In this document: piece by piece, positions 17,052 through 25,994 of the stretch | How the letters are laid out: the number at the start of each line of letters is the position of its first letter | Position numbering within the stretch: the stretch's first letter is position 1 | Assembly (NCBI GenBank): GCA_017889545.1 | Contig: JAGFZV010000005.1 | Location: 1-64,000, forward strand | Source: Bacillota bacterium | Lineage (GTDB): Bacteria > Bacillota > Negativicutes > CTSoil-072 | Direction: 5' to 3' | DNA length: 64,000 nucleotides | The notes under the pieces: model-generated | Databases searched by the model: none | Told to the model about the DNA's origin: nothing | What the model saw: only the letters and a program-made list of their open reading frames with translations | Translations under genes and position numbers: made by a program

Positions 17052-17371
17052 TTCATACGGATGATTTGCAGTTGGTGGAAATCCGAAGCATGCCAACGGG
17101 GATAACTGTTAATATCCGGGTTCAGCCGCGTTCCAGCCGCAACAAAATTACCGGGGTTTCTGATGGTTCCTTAAAAATCAGTCTGACTTCTCCACCGGTG
17201 GATGGTGAGGCGAATCAAGCGTGTATTGCTTTTTTTGCCGACGTTTTAGCAATTGCTAAGAGCCGGATTGCGATTATTAACGGTTTTAAAGGCCGAAATA
17301 AAACGATCGCCGTTAGCGGCATGAATAAAGAAGATTTCCTGACACTGATCAGATCGGTGCTCATTCGCTAA
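17048..17371 (+). CDS. yggU: DUF167 (YggU) family protein
   Basis: 107-aa small conserved protein of the YggU/DUF167 family, function unknown. Typical core: VNIRVQPRSSRNKI, SLKISLTSPPVDGEAN, and a KSRIAIINGFKGRNKTI segment. The TTG start overlaps the divIVA stop (TTGA) and has GGAAGAGGA upstream. Last gene before the ileS T-box. Confidence 0.88.
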   Translation: MIHTDDLQLVEIRSMPTGITVNIRVQPRSSRNKITGVSDGSLKISLTSPPVDGEANQACIAFFADVLAIAKSRIAIINGFKGRNKTIAVSGMNKEDFLTLIRSVLIR

Positions 17372-17412
17372 TTTACGATAATTGATTATTTATCATAAAC
17401 ACTTTAGTACAA

Positions 17413-17441
17413 TTGACTATTGTTTTGCGAATATGTATAAT
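17413..17441 (+). promoter_or_regulatory. sigma-A promoter of the ileS T-box transcript
   Basis: TTGACT at 17413-17418, 17-bp spacer, TATAAT at 17436-17441; near-consensus and just upstream of the T-box leader. Confidence 0.85.
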
Positions 17442-17474
17442 GTTAGCTATATCATCATGACAACATATGACAAA

Positions 17475-17710
17475 GTAATGATGGAGGCAGTAGCCGGGAC
17501 ATTGCGTTTCTCAGCGAGCCAGGAAGTGGTGTGAGCCTGGTGGAGCGTGTCGATGGTGAAAATCTCTCCGGAACTGCGAACTGAAATTTAGTAGGATTCG
17601 CCGGGTAACGAGCGTTATTTCGTTCAGAGTAGCTGCTTGGCGGTTATTAGGGTGGTACCACGGGATTAAAAATCTCTCGTCCCTTTTTAGGGATGAGAGA
17701 TTATTTTTTT
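17475..17710 (+). promoter_or_regulatory. T-box leader (tRNA-Ile sensing) for ileS
   Basis: The leader carries the T-box core AGGGTGGTACCACGGGA at 17649-17665, whose bulge pairs with the uncharged tRNA acceptor end. The likely specifier codon is ATC at 17562-17564, in GGTGAAAATCTCTCC, which fits isoleucine. The terminator is at 17671-17710: AATCTCTC pairs with GAGAGATT and is followed by seven T. Uncharged tRNA-Ile would favour the antiterminator and ileS expression. Confidence 0.93.
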
Positions 17711-17723
17711 GGAGGTGTAAAAT

Positions 17724-20516
17724 TTGGATTATAGTAAAACATTGAATTTGCCGCAGACAGATTTTCCGATGCGTGCAAACTTGCCGGAGCGGGAACCCCA
17801 AGTGCTGGAATTTTGGCGTGACCACAAAATCTATGAAAAACGTATTCAGCAATCTGCGGGAAAACCAAAATTTATTTTGCATGACGGCCCCCCCTATGCA
17901 AATGGCAATATTCATATTGGCACTGCATTGAACAAAGTTCTTAAGGACATCATTATGAAATACAAGTCTTTGCGTGGCTATGATGCTCCCTACGTGCCTG
18001 GCTGGGATACGCATGGAATGCCGATTGAGCATGCGGCGATTAAAATCCTCGGACTGAACCGTCACGAGTTAAACCCGTTGGATTTGCGTCGTGAATGCAG
18101 GCAGTACGCGTTGCAGTGTTTGGACATGCAACGGGAAGATTTTAAACGTTTAGGGGTTAATGGAGACTGGGATCATCCTTATATAACACTCGAACCTGCT
18201 TATGAGGCGAAACAGATTGGTGTTTTTGGCACGATGGCTTCTAAAGGCTATATTTTCAAAGGACTTAAGTCGGTATACTGGTGCCCATCATGTGAAACTG
18301 CTTTAGCTGAAGCTGAGATTGAATATGCGGAACGAAAATCGACATCGATTTATGTGAAATTCTCATTGGTTGATGCCAAAGGCCGTCTGCCGGAAAGTGT
18401 TGATCCACAGAAGGTATTCGCGGTAATTTGGACGACGACGCCTTGGACGATGCCAGCGAATGTTGCAATAGCTCTCAATCCTGAGCTTAAGTACGTCTGG
18501 GCGCAATTTGGCGATGAAGTCTATTTACTGGCCGCTGATTTGGTTGCGAAGGTGGCCGAAGATAATCACCTTGGCGACTACCAAATCGTAGGGTCTGCGA
18601 TGGGTTCAGAACTGGAGGGTGTGGTTTTTCAGCATCCGTTTTTGGATAGGGAGTCTCCAATTGTTCTCGGCGGGCATGTTACATTAGAACAAGGTACCGG
18701 TTGCGTTCACACAGCGCCGGGTCATGGACAGGAAGACTTTGAGGTTGGTGAAAAATACGGCTTGCCGATTATTTGTCCGGTTGATCACTCAGGTCGTTTT
18801 ACTGAAGAAGGCGGAATATTTGCCGGACAATTTGTTTTTGATGCCAATGTTCCGGTCATTAAAGAATTAGCAGCCAAAGGAAAATTATTGGGCAAAGGGT
18901 CTTTGAAACACCAATATGCCCATTGCTGGCGTTGCAAGAGCCCGATTATTTATCGTGCGACTGAACAATGGTTTGCTTCAGTGGAAGATTTCCGCAAGGA
19001 AGCGTTAGAAGCCATTAAAAATGTGCAATGGATTCCTTCATGGGGTGAAGAACGTATTCATAATATGGTGGCGGACCGCCATGACTGGTGCATTTCCCGG
19101 CAACGGGTCTGGGGAGTTCCTATTCCTATTTTTTATTGTGAAAAGTGCAATAGTGAAATTATTAATGAAACGACGATTGCCGCGGTACAGGAACTTTTTG
19201 AACGAGAAGGTTCAGATGCTTGGTGGGCAAAGGATGCTGCTGAGATTCTGCCCGCCGGTTTTTCCTGCCCGAAATGCAATCACGAAAAATTTCGCAAGGA
19301 AACAGATATTATGGATGTCTGGTTTGACAGCGGATCAAGCCACGCGGCTGTGTTAGAGGTGCGAAAAGAATTGCATTGGCCGGCTGAAATGTATCTGGAA
19401 GGCAGCGATCAACATCGCGGATGGTTTCAATCATCTCTGCTGACATCTGTAGCGACGAAAGGTACGGCGCCGTATAAGGCTGTTTTGACGCATGGCTTTG
19501 TGGTTGATGGAGAAGGCCGAAAAATGTCTAAATCGGTAGGAAATGTAATTTATCCACAAGAAGTGATTAAAAAATACGGGGCGGATGTCTTGCGTTTATG
19601 GGTCGCATCAGCCGATTATAAAGCGGATATAAGGATTTCTAATGAAATATTGAAGCAATTGTCAGAAGTATACCGGAAAATCCGTAATACATTCCGCTAT
19701 ATTTTAGGAAATATTTATGATTTTGATCCGGTTGCTGACCGGGTCGCCTATGATGATATGACGGAACTGGATCGCTGGGCGCTGATGCGCCTTGAACAAG
19801 TTCGGGAACGTGTACAGCAAGCTTTTGAAACGTATGAATTTCACCTTTTGTATCACACTGTGCATAATTTTTGTGCGGTGGATCTGAGCGCGTTTTATCT
19901 TGATATCTTAAAGGACCGCTTATATGCTTCCGTGCCAGGTTCGCTTGAACGCCGGTCGGCACAGACGGTTATGCATGAAATACTGAGCACGTTAGTCACC
20001 CTGCTTTCCCCAGTGCTCACGTTTACAACGGAAGAAATTTGGGAATATATGCCCAAATTACCAGGCATGACGGAAAGTGTTCAAATGGCAGCATGGCCTG
20101 ATCCGCATCCGGAGTATTTGGATGAAGCTTTGGCCGCCAAATGGGATGCAATTTTGGAGCTGCGAAGTGAAATCACAAAGGCGCTGGAAAATGCCCGACG
20201 TACGAAACTGATCGGTCACTCCCTTGATGCAGCTGTGGAAATTTTTGCTGATGGCGAAGCTTTTCGTCGCTTAAACGAAGTTAGCGCGGCTTTAGCACAA
20301 ATTTTGATTGTTTCGCATGCAACGGTAAAAGAAGGTTCGTCATTGGCATCAGCCAATGCATATAAAGCGGCGGACTTTGGTTTGGCTGTTGATGTGAAAC
20401 CTGGCCATGGCGAAAAATGCGAACGTTGTTGGATCTATAGCGATACCGTTGGGATGGATCATGATCATTCCACGCTTTGTAATCGGTGTGCCGGTGTTGT
20501 AAAAAAATTATCGTAG
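17724..20516 (+). CDS. ileS: isoleucyl-tRNA synthetase
   Basis: 930-aa class I aminoacyl-tRNA synthetase. The ATP-binding signature PYANGNIHIG has HIG at 64-66, KMSKS lies at 600-604, and a C-terminal zinc finger (CERCW and CNRC) marks the bacterial type. The editing domain lies between about 200 and 400 (IWTTTPWTMPAN; GTGCVHTAPGHG). TTG start at 17724, with GGAGGTG at 17711-17717 directly after the T-box terminator; no ATG fits. Expression is controlled by the T-box. Confidence 0.97.
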   Translation: MDYSKTLNLPQTDFPMRANLPEREPQVLEFWRDHKIYEKRIQQSAGKPKFILHDGPPYANGNIHIGTALNKVLKDIIMKYKSLRGYDAPYVPGWDTHGMPIEHAAIKILGLNRHELNPLDLRRECRQYALQCLDMQREDFKRLGVNGDWDHPYITLEPAYEAKQIGVFGTMASKGYIFKGLKSVYWCPSCETALAEAEIEYAERKSTSIYVKFSLVDAKGRLPESVDPQKVFAVIWTTTPWTMPANVAIALNPELKYVWAQFGDEVYLLAADLVAKVAEDNHLGDYQIVGSAMGSELEGVVFQHPFLDRESPIVLGGHVTLEQGTGCVHTAPGHGQEDFEVGEKYGLPIICPVDHSGRFTEEGGIFAGQFVFDANVPVIKELAAKGKLLGKGSLKHQYAHCWRCKSPIIYRATEQWFASVEDFRKEALEAIKNVQWIPSWGEERIHNMVADRHDWCISRQRVWGVPIPIFYCEKCNSEIINETTIAAVQELFEREGSDAWWAKDAAEILPAGFSCPKCNHEKFRKETDIMDVWFDSGSSHAAVLEVRKELHWPAEMYLEGSDQHRGWFQSSLLTSVATKGTAPYKAVLTHGFVVDGEGRKMSKSVGNVIYPQEVIKKYGADVLRLWVASADYKADIRISNEILKQLSEVYRKIRNTFRYILGNIYDFDPVADRVAYDDMTELDRWALMRLEQVRERVQQAFETYEFHLLYHTVHNFCAVDLSAFYLDILKDRLYASVPGSLERRSAQTVMHEILSTLVTLLSPVLTFTTEEIWEYMPKLPGMTESVQMAAWPDPHPEYLDEALAAKWDAILELRSEITKALENARRTKLIGHSLDAAVEIFADGEAFRRLNEVSAALAQILIVSHATVKEGSSLASANAYKAADFGLAVDVKPGHGEKCERCWIYSDTVGMDHDHSTLCNRCAGVVKKLS

Positions 20517-20552
20517 AGCAAATCGCAGCAAAATAGGGTATTGTTTTTTCGC

Positions 20553-20578
20553 GACGCTCACCTTTCAGGGTGAGCGTC
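20553..20578 (+). terminator. hairpin terminator after ileS
   Basis: GACGCTCACC (20553-20562) pairs with GGTGAGCGTC (20569-20578). The following TTGTATT is a weak T-tract. Confidence 0.6.
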
Positions 20579-20693
20579 TTGTATTCTACAGAAATCAACC
20601 CAATGAATATTTTCCCTGTTATTTGTTTTTGCCAGCAGGAAACTTGAGTAGGATTGTATAAGATATAAAATGAGGACAGGGGATGATTATGGT

Positions 20694-20924
20694 ATGAATA
20701 CAGCGAAAATGAACGCCGCCATTGGTTTTGTAACAGTATTTGCCGCTGGCTTGCTATTGTATTTACAGGAAGATACAAAGTTAATGCTGCCTGATGTCTC
20801 GTCGGCATGGATTGCCGGTTTCGTTTTTCTATCGATCGTACTTGGAATGATCTTTTGGCGGAATAACAATCAGCGTCAGAACAATTCAACGATGAAAACC
20901 CGAACAAAAATGAAAAAACGCTGA
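20694..20924 (+). CDS. small two-helix membrane protein, unknown function
   Basis: 76-aa protein with two predicted membrane helices, about residues 8-24 (AIGFVTVFAAGLLLYL) and 38-57 (WIAGFVFLSIVLGMIFW), and a basic, Asn/Lys-rich tail. No family recognised. ATG 20694 has GGGG about 12 bases upstream, which is long; ATG 20670, giving 84 aa, has no clear site. It precedes a VTT membrane protein by 19 bp, so the two are probably co-transcribed. It could be a real small membrane protein; conservation would settle it. Confidence 0.6.
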   Translation: MNTAKMNAAIGFVTVFAAGLLLYLQEDTKLMLPDVSSAWIAGFVFLSIVLGMIFWRNNNQRQNNSTMKTRTKMKKR

Positions 20925-20943
20925 TCCAGCGGGGGCGAGGAAT

Positions 20944-21645
20944 ATGGCAGCATCAACAAGCAAGGTTTTGGTTTTCATTAAGCTTGGTGTCTTAGTCCTT
21001 GTGCTTTTTATTTATTTTCTGGTACCTGGGGTTCAAGAATTTGTTGCGACGATTACTGCTTATTTGCGCAACCGTAATTTTGATGATCTGAGACAATTTA
21101 TTTTGTCTTACGGAAATTGGGCCCCGTTGGTCAGTATATTGCTAATGTCGTTTCAGTCAACTATTCCATTGGTTCCGGGCTTGTTTTTGACGATCAGCAA
21201 TGCCTGGATCTTTGGGTGGATGTATGGCGCACTTTATTCATGGACAGGGGCTTTGCTTGGCGCGGCTTTGGATTTCGGCATTGCTCGCTGGTATGGACGT
21301 CCTTTAGTGGAAAGAATAGTGAATCCGCGACATTTGACGATGATTGACCGGTTTTTTCAGCACAATGGAGTTTTAGCTGTTTTTATAACCCGATTAACAC
21401 CGGTGATCCCGTTTAAGGCAGTTAGTTATGGGTCGGGATTGACTTCGATTCCCGTATGGCATTTTCTGTTGGCCACCGGAGTAGGCCAAACACCGGCGAT
21501 TATTTTATATTCGGTTCTTGGTCAGCAGATAACAAAAAATATTCATAAAATGGTAGCCATCACTACATTGATGGCGCTTGCGGGTCTCTTGCTATTTTTT
21601 TATTGGGAAAGGATTGAACGTTTTTTTCATATGAAAAAAAAGTAG
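20944..21645 (+). CDS. TVP38/TMEM64 (VTT-domain, DedA-like) membrane protein
   Basis: 233-aa polytopic membrane protein with a VTT (SNARE-associated) domain: an N-terminal helix, the re-entrant segment PLVPGLFLTISNAWIFGWMYG, and FITRLTPVIPFKAVSYGSGL, with the Arg and Pro typical of the family. DedA/TMEM64-like proteins include recently described undecaprenyl-phosphate and phospholipid translocases; a role here is inference. ATG with GAGG upstream. A second VTT protein is encoded at 53997-54683. Confidence 0.85.
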   Translation: MAASTSKVLVFIKLGVLVLVLFIYFLVPGVQEFVATITAYLRNRNFDDLRQFILSYGNWAPLVSILLMSFQSTIPLVPGLFLTISNAWIFGWMYGALYSWTGALLGAALDFGIARWYGRPLVERIVNPRHLTMIDRFFQHNGVLAVFITRLTPVIPFKAVSYGSGLTSIPVWHFLLATGVGQTPAIILYSVLGQQITKNIHKMVAITTLMALAGLLLFFYWERIERFFHMKKK

Positions 21646-21648
21646 ATT

Positions 21649-21675
21649 TTGTAACTTTAGTAAATATGTTATAAT
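21649..21675 (+). promoter_or_regulatory. extended -10 promoter of the ferredoxin gene
   Basis: TTGTAA (21649-21654), 15-bp spacer, TATAAT (21670-21675) with TGT directly before it (TGnTATAAT). About 31 bp upstream of the ferredoxin ATG. Confidence 0.65.
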
Positions 21676-21705
21676 AACTTCATGGAAGATGGGAGGTGAA
21701 CAACC

Positions 21706-21873
21706 ATGTATGTAATTAACAGCGAATGCATTAAATGCGGTGCATGTGCCGGAGTCTGCCCGGTAGGTGCGATCACTGAAGGAGACACACAATACAATAT
21801 CGACGAAAATTGCGTCGATTGCGGAACTTGTGCCGATACTTGTCCGGTAAGTGCGATCAGCGCGGGCGAATAA
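21706..21873 (+). CDS. 2[4Fe-4S] ferredoxin
   Basis: 55-aa clostridial-type ferredoxin with two CxxCxxCxxxCP motifs: CIKCGACAGVCP near the N-terminus and CVDCGTCADTCP in the second half, related by the internal repeat typical of this family. A low-potential electron carrier of anaerobic metabolism. Start ATG 21706, with GGGAGGTG at 21691-21698. It has its own promoter and terminator, so it is a monocistronic unit. Its redox partner cannot be told from the neighbours. Confidence 0.95.
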   Translation: MYVINSECIKCGACAGVCPVGAITEGDTQYNIDENCVDCGTCADTCPVSAISAGE

Positions 21874-21877
21874 GGGT

Positions 21878-21912
21878 AAAAGAGCTCAGGACATCGCTCC
21901 TGAGCTCTTTTT
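21878..21912 (+). terminator. terminator after ferredoxin
   Basis: AAAAGAGCTCAGGA pairs with TCCTGAGCTCTTTT across a 6-base loop, followed by further T. Nearly symmetric, so possibly bidirectional. Confidence 0.85.
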
Positions 21913-22000
21913 ACCTGGTTCATAAATTTGTTATATTTCTGATCAGTTCAGGATTTAATGAAAATACAGTTTCCCGCACAGGAAATAAGGAGAGGGAAAA

Positions 22001-22459
22001 GTGCCGGTATTATTTTTGGCTTTTATTGTTATAGGCATAGATCGTTTATCAAAGTATTATGTTGAGACTCATATGTCGCTTGGTATGTCCATCCCGGTTA
22101 TTCGTGACTTATTTCACATTACATATATTATCAACCCGGGTGCTGCTTTTGGGATTTTAGAATATCAAACCGGATTTTTTATTGTTGTTTCCGTCGTCAT
22201 GATAGCAGCGGCAATTTGGTATGTTCCTCGAATTCCGGCTCGATATCGCTTACTGCGGTTTGGGATCGGTATACAGGCGGGTGGCGCTATCGGTAATTTG
22301 ATCGATCGGATCCGCTATGGTGGTGTGGTTGATTTTTTGGATTTTCGCATTTGGCCCGTATTTAATGTGGCTGATATGGCGATTGTCGGCGGTGTAGGCT
22401 GCATATTAGTTACCCTTTTATACGTGATGCGCAAAGAAGAGGAAAAACAATGGCTGTAA
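22001..22459 (+). CDS. lspA: lipoprotein signal peptidase II
   Basis: 152-aa integral membrane aspartyl protease that cleaves prolipoprotein signal peptides. Four hydrophobic segments; conserved DRLSKYY near the N-terminus, NPGAAFG at 45-51, GNLIDR at 98-103, and the catalytic Asp111 (VVDFLD) and Asp125 (NVADMAI). GTG start with GGAGAGGG upstream. The last 10 bp overlap rluD, as in many Firmicutes, so they are coupled. Confidence 0.95.
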   Translation: MPVLFLAFIVIGIDRLSKYYVETHMSLGMSIPVIRDLFHITYIINPGAAFGILEYQTGFFIVVSVVMIAAAIWYVPRIPARYRLLRFGIGIQAGGAIGNLIDRIRYGGVVDFLDFRIWPVFNVADMAIVGGVGCILVTLLYVMRKEEEKQWL

Positions 22460-23379
22460 AGAGTTACGAATTTTTGGCGACTGACAAAGAAAAGGATTTA
22501 AGAATAGATGTATATTTGACTTCCGTAATGAATGAATTTTCGCGGTCTCATGTTCAAAAATTGATTGCTGCCGAACAGGTACAAGTGAATGGGAAAATAA
22601 TTCGGGCTAATTATAAATTGCAAAATAATGATCGTATTGAAATGACGATTCCAGAGGCGTGTCCGGCAGAAAACAAGGCGGAAGATATTCCGTTGTCAAT
22701 TTGCTATGAAGATGAAGATGTGATTGTTGTCAATAAGCCTCGTGGATTAGTTGTACACCCGGCAGCAGGCCATGAAACGGGTACTTTGGTTAATGCTTTA
22801 CTTATGCATTGCCATGATTTATCTGGAATTAATGGAGACTTGCGCCCTGGCATTGTCCATCGACTGGATAAAGATACCTCTGGTGTTATGGTAGCTGCGA
22901 AAAATGACCGGGCACATATGAGCCTTGCTGCGCAGATCAAGGCCCGGACAGCCGGCAGGCTGTATTATGCGATTGTTCAGGGTAATATTAAGGAAAATGA
23001 AGGTGTCGTTGATGCGCCGATCGGGAGACATTCTACTGATCGAAAAAAAATGGCGGTTACCTTTAAAAATAGCAAACCAGCAACAACGAAGTTTCGCGTT
23101 TTGGAACGGTTCGGAGACTTTACTTGGGTAGAATGTATGCTGCTGACCGGACGTACTCATCAGATCCGCGTTCATATGGCCTATATCGGTCATCCGGTAG
23201 TAGGGGATCCAAAATATGGGCCGCGACAATCTCTTTTCTCCATAGCCGGACAGGCATTGCACTCGGCGGAACTTCATTTTTCTCATCCGGCAAGTGGCAA
23301 AGAAATGGTTTTTCGCGCCCCGTTGCCGGAAGATATGATGAATATACTCTTAATGCTGCGCGCTAAGAAAAAGCAGTGA
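22450..23379 (+). CDS. rluD: RluD-family 23S rRNA pseudouridine synthase
   Basis: 309-aa RluA/RluD family pseudouridine synthase. An N-terminal S4 RNA-binding domain (SRSHVQKLIAAEQVQVNG) is followed by the catalytic domain with HRLDKDTSG, in which the Asp is the nucleophile, and the RTHQIRVHMAYIGHPVVGD segment. ATG with AGAGGAAAA upstream, overlapping lspA. The exact RNA positions modified cannot be assigned from sequence. Confidence 0.92.
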   Translation: MAVKSYEFLATDKEKDLRIDVYLTSVMNEFSRSHVQKLIAAEQVQVNGKIIRANYKLQNNDRIEMTIPEACPAENKAEDIPLSICYEDEDVIVVNKPRGLVVHPAAGHETGTLVNALLMHCHDLSGINGDLRPGIVHRLDKDTSGVMVAAKNDRAHMSLAAQIKARTAGRLYYAIVQGNIKENEGVVDAPIGRHSTDRKKMAVTFKNSKPATTKFRVLERFGDFTWVECMLLTGRTHQIRVHMAYIGHPVVGDPKYGPRQSLFSIAGQALHSAELHFSHPASGKEMVFRAPLPEDMMNILLMLRAKKKQ

Positions 23380-23404
23380 GTTTTGAGTTTAAATGAGAAT
23401 ATAG

Positions 23405-23980
<576 letters not shown>

Positions 23981-23983
<3 letters not shown>

Positions 23984-24045
23984 ATAAACGTTTAGAGCCG
24001 GGCGCAATTATCACGCGCCCGGCTCTAAACGTTTATTCATTTTTT
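23981..24045. terminator. 25-bp perfect hairpin shared by convergent pyrR and rqcH
   Basis: Arms 23981-24005 and 24015-24039 are perfectly complementary over 25 bp with a 9-base loop; TTTTTT follows at 24040-24045 for plus-strand transcription. The pyrR stop (TGA, 23981-23983) and the rqcH stop (24037-24039 on the minus strand) are the outer ends of the two arms. Acts as terminator for pyrR; the minus direction lacks a clear T-run. Confidence 0.85.
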
Positions 24046-25794
24046 CTTTAATAATGCTTGGACTGTTGTTTCGTCTGGGGTCACAAACAGGGTTGTTTGA
24101 TGATCATAGATCACAAATCCTGGTTTGGCGCCACTGGGTTTTTTAACATAACGGCGTCGGGTATAGTCAACCGGCACATTTGAAGAAGTGCGGCTTTTGC
24201 TGAAAAAAGCCGCTAATTGTGCCGCTTCAGTTAGTGTCTCCGGAGAAGGTACTCGCGACCCGGTCTGCAGAATAACGTGAGAGCCGGGAATATTCTTTGT
24301 ATGCAGCCAGATATCATCCGCGTGCGCATGTTTAAAAGTGACCAGATCATTTTGCCGGTTGTTTTTCCCAATCAAAAAAGGAGTTCCATCCGTCGTTTTT
24401 CCGCTCAGAGGCTGGGAAAGAGGAGCTGATGACCGGCGTTTCCCGGTTGCTCGTATATAGCCGGCCTGGGTTAACTCCAGCCGAATATCTTCCACATCGA
24501 TTCCGGTAACCGTTTGTTCCAAAGCAACAAAAACAGTTTCTAAATATGCTTTTTCTTTATTGCATTGTTCTAATTGATCAGCAAGCAAATCTTGAGCCCG
24601 TTTTTGTTTATTATAACGGTTATAATAATGTTGGGCATTTTCAATCGGAGTTAACAGGGGATCAAGAGGAATCGTGATTTGATCTTGCTCCGGGTTGGCT
24701 CCATATAGATCCGGCAGAATGATTTTATCACTATGGGGTTGAATGGCTGTCAGATAAGTCATGATCGTATCGGCGCACTTTCGTAATTCATCAGCGTTTT
24801 GAGCGATCGAGAACTCGGTTGTGAGAATAGTAAATTTACGTTCGACACGAGTCAATTCTCCGCTAACAAGCTTTAGAAGAAGATCTTTTTCAGGAACATG
24901 CCGATGGCCTGTTCGTGTTTCGACATATTCGACCGCCTGGCTCATGGTGGGAAAATGATGTTGACTTTCAACAGGTAAATGATCCAGAGGAAATGCAGCA
25001 ATACCTGTTACCCGGTTGTTGCCGTCTACCGCTACGGTTGGTATAGGCTGGCCGTTTTTTAGAGTGGTGACAAAATGTTGAATCACAGTCCTTAATTCCA
25101 GGATATCGGAATCGTCGAGTTCCGCAAGGGTTATATTTGACGGAAATCCTGAGCGGTACACAATTTCCCGGGCGGTTACCGGTCCAACGCCAATGGCAAT
25201 AGCGATAAGAGCTTTCGTTAGCAAACTGGTCGGTGGGACATCTAATAGAGTTTTGATAAAAATTTCAGTTCCGGTTTCCAATAGGTTCAGACGAAATTGA
25301 CCGGGTGGAAGAGAATAAGCAAGACCAGGCAGTACTTGACGTTGACGGCTGATACCGAGTCCCACCCGTTTGATGGCGTCGATGATGATGCCATTTTTCG
25401 TTAGGATTAAATTGCTATGTTTGCCCATTAATTCTGCAATGATACATTTTGTAACTATCTCCCCATGCTCGTCGCGATGATCAATATACAGTCGAACAAT
25501 CCGGTCCAGACTTTCTTGTTCCAAACCGGATATTCGCCCTCCTTCCAGGTGTTTGCGAAGCAGCATGCAAAAAGCCGGCGGCATTTCAGGATTTTCCAAC
25601 GCTTTTTCGGTTATTTGAAGGCGAGGGTGATCAGGCGATGCCGACAATAATAGGCGAACGGTTTCATTTGCCAATCGGATCGTCAGTAGTAATGTTGTTT
25701 TTTGCGGCTGAAATATTTTATCGATCCGACCGCCAATGAGACGGTTATGAAGCTCTTGGACCACAAATGATAAGGATAAACCGTCAAGGCTCAT
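24037..25794 (-). CDS. rqcH: RqcH / NFACT family protein (FbpA-like)
   Basis: 585-aa NFACT protein, homologue of eukaryotic Rqc2/NEMF. In bacteria RqcH adds alanine tails to nascent chains on stalled 50S subunits. NFACT-N domain (SLSFVVQELHNRLIGGRIDKI), then a coiled-coil middle region (about 340-450), then NFACT-R with DDIWLHTKNIPGSHVIL. It was formerly annotated as fibronectin-binding protein. ATG with GGGAGGAAA upstream on the minus strand. One of only two minus-strand genes; YlmH, another factor of the same pathway, is encoded at 15754-16539. Confidence 0.93.
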   Translation of the reverse strand: MSLDGLSLSFVVQELHNRLIGGRIDKIFQPQKTTLLLTIRLANETVRLLLSASPDHPRLQITEKALENPEMPPAFCMLLRKHLEGGRISGLEQESLDRIVRLYIDHRDEHGEIVTKCIIAELMGKHSNLILTKNGIIIDAIKRVGLGISRQRQVLPGLAYSLPPGQFRLNLLETGTEIFIKTLLDVPPTSLLTKALIAIAIGVGPVTAREIVYRSGFPSNITLAELDDSDILELRTVIQHFVTTLKNGQPIPTVAVDGNNRVTGIAAFPLDHLPVESQHHFPTMSQAVEYVETRTGHRHVPEKDLLLKLVSGELTRVERKFTILTTEFSIAQNADELRKCADTIMTYLTAIQPHSDKIILPDLYGANPEQDQITIPLDPLLTPIENAQHYYNRYNKQKRAQDLLADQLEQCNKEKAYLETVFVALEQTVTGIDVEDIRLELTQAGYIRATGKRRSSAPLSQPLSGKTTDGTPFLIGKNNRQNDLVTFKHAHADDIWLHTKNIPGSHVILQTGSRVPSPETLTEAAQLAAFFSKSRTSSNVPVDYTRRRYVKKPSGAKPGFVIYDHQTTLFVTPDETTVQALLKKK

Positions 25795-25822
25795 TTTATT
25801 TCCTCCCGTACAAGTTGGCTTT

Positions 25823-25852
25823 AGTATATCATTTTTTCTTTCTCAGGGTCAA
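25823..25852 (-). promoter_or_regulatory. promoter of rqcH
   Basis: On the minus strand: TTGACC (25852-25847), 18-bp spacer, TATACT (25828-25823) preceded by TGA, an extended -10. Confidence 0.65.
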
Positions 25853-25994
25853 ACCAGCTTGACAGATCTCTTCAAAATGGAATTTACTTTAAAAATATCC
25901 GAATATCTCGTCTGGTCTGTGTTCAGCGGACTATATTGATGGTATAATGATGGATAATGAAATTACAGTGTTATGCGGCTGGGAGGAATGGAAT

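Noticed and set aside
17511-18065. Minus-strand open frame of 184 codons across the T-box and ileS start
   Set aside because: It overlaps a well-supported riboswitch and gene, has no family match and no ribosome site; an antisense shadow.
20281-20907. Minus-strand open frame of 208 codons over the ileS end
   Set aside because: Covers the conserved zinc finger of IleS and the terminator on the other strand; low-complexity composition, no recognised motif.
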